From Variovorax beijingensis (lineage in GTDB: Bacteria > Pseudomonadota > Gammaproteobacteria > Burkholderiales > Burkholderiaceae_C), in contig NZ_VIVL01000001.1 in NCBI RefSeq assembly GCF_007828835.1, positions 984,001 to 1,048,000 of the forward strand: a stretch of 64,000 nt of DNA. Reading direction: 5' to 3'. Every line of letters begins with the position of its first letter. Position 1 is the first letter of the stretch. Made by a program: the position numbers and the translations under genes. Of this stretch, positions 63,331 through 64,000 are shown in pieces. The notes beneath the pieces were generated by a model, which was not told the DNA's origin, did no database searches, and saw nothing but the letters and a program-made list of their open reading frames with translations.

Positions 63331-63363
63331 TCCTCAACGGTATCTCGTCACGGGGATTTCCGG

Positions 63364-63382
63364 GATACCGGCAAAAGTAACG
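63364..63382 (+). repeat. Candidate integrase arm-type site, right end
   Basis: GATACCGGCAAAAGTAACG lies upstream of the integrase and matches the left-end motif at 46181 at 16 of 19 positions. AACGGTAT recurs at 63336 and 63379 nearby, suggesting several binding sites. Confidence 0.6.
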
Positions 63383-63430
63383 GTATTTCCGTGCGATGGG
63401 ATCGCTACGCCGCGCGTCGTCGCGAGGCAA

Positions 63431-63465
63431 AGAAAAACCCGCTACGCCTTGGAGCGTACGGGTTT
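63431..63465 (-). terminator. Terminator downstream of tRNA-Arg
   Basis: The stem AAACCCG-TACGC pairs with GCGTA-CGGGTTT, with one bulged C and a CTTGGA loop. On the minus strand it is followed by a T-rich tract. It ends the tRNA-Arg transcript before the integrase promoter. It lies on the island side of the attR core. Confidence 0.75.
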
Positions 63466-63499
63466 CTGATGAGGGGTGAGACGCCGTGATTCGGGTCTT

Positions 63500-63574
63500 T
63501 GGTGCCTTCGACAGGAATCGAACCTGTATCTGAGTCTTAGGAGGACCCCGTTCTATCCATTGAACTACGAAGAC
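63500..63574 (-). tRNA. tRNA-Arg (CCT)
   Basis: Complete 75-nt cloverleaf on the minus strand with CCA encoded. Acceptor GTCTTCG pairs with CGAAGGC (one U-G pair), anticodon loop CTCCTAA gives anticodon CCT (codon AGG), and the T arm has ACAGGTTCGATTCCTGT. This tRNA is a frequent integration target. Its 3' half is repeated at the left end of the island. Confidence 0.95.
63501..63520 (+). repeat. Probable attR within tRNA-Arg
   Basis: The 3' end of tRNA-Arg that is repeated at 46108-46126. The shared core is CTTCGACAGGAATCG (63506-63520). Integration keeps the tRNA intact at this end. Confidence 0.7.
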
Positions 63575-63626
63575 GGAGGGCGGCCCGGACTTTACCAGTT
63601 CGGCGCGCCGCCGCGCAGCGGCCGGC

Positions 63627-63863
63627 TCAGCGCAGGCCGATGCGCGAGGCGTGCCAGCGCAGCACGTCGGCGCGCAGCGGGTCGGTGGCCTCGATGCGGT
63701 TGGCGCGCACCTGCAGCGCGCGCATCTGTTCGACTTCCTCGATCACCTTGCCGGGGCTCAGCAAGGCCTGAACGAGCACGCTGGCCTCTTCGGCGAACGC
63801 CTTGAGCGCGCCAGCCAAGCCACCGGATGCGCTCGCGCTGGTCGATCGGTCAAGGGTGGACAT
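63627..63863 (-). CDS. Small conserved hypothetical protein
   Basis: This 78-residue protein is mostly helical and amphipathic (LAGALKAFAEEASVLVQALL, IEEVEQMRALQVRANRIEA). The N-terminus is rich in Ser and Ala. It resembles short hypothetical proteins of Comamonadaceae, but I know of no function. It is outside the island, beyond tRNA-Arg. The remaining 137 bases of the window hold no gene that I recognise. Confidence 0.65.
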   Translation of the reverse strand: MSTLDRSTSASASGGLAGALKAFAEEASVLVQALLSPGKVIEEVEQMRALQVRANRIEATDPLRADVLRWHASRIGLR

Positions 63864-63965
63864 ACGGGAACTCCTGGAATGGGGTGGTCGGGAACAGAGG
63901 CTATTTTAGGGTTTACCCGGATTCCACCTGGATGCAAGGCAAAAAGTGCACGCGATCGGTGCCGT

Positions 63966-63987
63966 GGCATGCGCTCGTCCGCATGCC
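63966..63987. terminator. Hairpin near the window end
   Basis: Eight-base stem GGCATGCG / CGCATGCC with loop CTCGTC, followed by GTTTCCC. No adjacent gene end is visible in the window, so a terminator role is only possible. Confidence 0.3.
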
Positions 63988-64000
63988 GTTTCCCTTGATG

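Larger units (their letters stand above)
46108..63520. mobile_element. Integrated genomic island of about 17.4 kb at tRNA-Arg(CCT)
   Basis: The right end is tRNA-Arg with a P4-type tyrosine integrase next to its 3' end. The left end carries 15 identical bases of the tRNA 3' region (CTTCGACAGGAATCG) in the same orientation, preceded in both copies by GGTG. Inside both ends is a related 19-base motif (16 of 19 identical), the expected layout of integrase arm-binding sites. DNA just inside the left end is visibly AT-richer than the AraC gene. The cargo comprises a DUF1016 remnant, a TonB receptor, decayed DNA, the VWA-SWIM-DUF4132-MoxR-DUF5682 operon and an HTH/PIN pair. Boundaries are inferred from these repeats. 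Confidence 0.7.

Overview
The window is GC-rich chromosomal DNA from a betaproteobacterium of the order Burkholderiales. Gene content and protein style point to Comamonadaceae, most likely Variovorax or a close relative. The clues are the dusB-fis-purH cluster, a Chp-type pilus chemotaxis cluster, the yqgE-ruvX-pyrR-pyrB-pyrX pyrimidine cluster and very high third-position GC. The species is inferred from protein recognition only.

Layout. 1-10.3 kb holds the end of an aminotransferase gene, an AlkB repair enzyme, a NIPSNAP protein, tRNA-Met, an ECF sigma factor with a membrane partner, a crotonase, a DUF2325 gene behind a Fur-like box, an M61 peptidase with DsbC and a UbiH-type hydroxylase, and a MOSC protein. 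10.3-16.5 kb is a complete ribose operon (rbsB-A-C-R-K-D) behind two overlapping LacI-family operators. 16.6-24.6 kb is core metabolism: YchF, a GST, a YqaA membrane protein, DusB-Fis-PurH, HemL, ThiD and a short rubredoxin gene. 24.6-34.5 kb is the type IV pilus chemotaxis system (pilG, pilH, pilI, pilJ and a 2018-residue chpA). 34.5-43.9 kb has a LuxR-type regulator, a lipoprotein, a photolyase and the pyrimidine cluster, including a dihydroorotase paralogue without its metal ligands. 43.9-46.1 kb has small ORFs, a DUF4242 gene and an AraC regulator.

The most interesting part is 46.1-63.5 kb. A tyrosine integrase lies beside tRNA-Arg(CCT). The 3' part of that tRNA is repeated 17.4 kb away (15 identical bases), inside the end of the AraC gene. 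A second 19-base motif with 16 matches sits just inside both ends in the same orientation, as integrase arm sites do. I read this as an integrated genomic island. Its cargo is a DUF1016 remnant, a TonB-dependent receptor, about 1 kb of decayed DNA, a tightly packed operon (VWA, SWIM, DUF4132, MoxR-type AAA+ ATPase, DUF5682, truncated zinc ribbon) and an HTH/PIN toxin-antitoxin pair next to the integrase. The operon's components match the E. coli yehI/yehL/yehM/yehP/yehQ families. Its DUF4132 gene carries one apparent frameshift at a four-T run. A MoxR-VWA ATPase system carried on an integrase-bearing element next to a toxin-antitoxin pair is a reasonable candidate for a little-described conflict or stress system.
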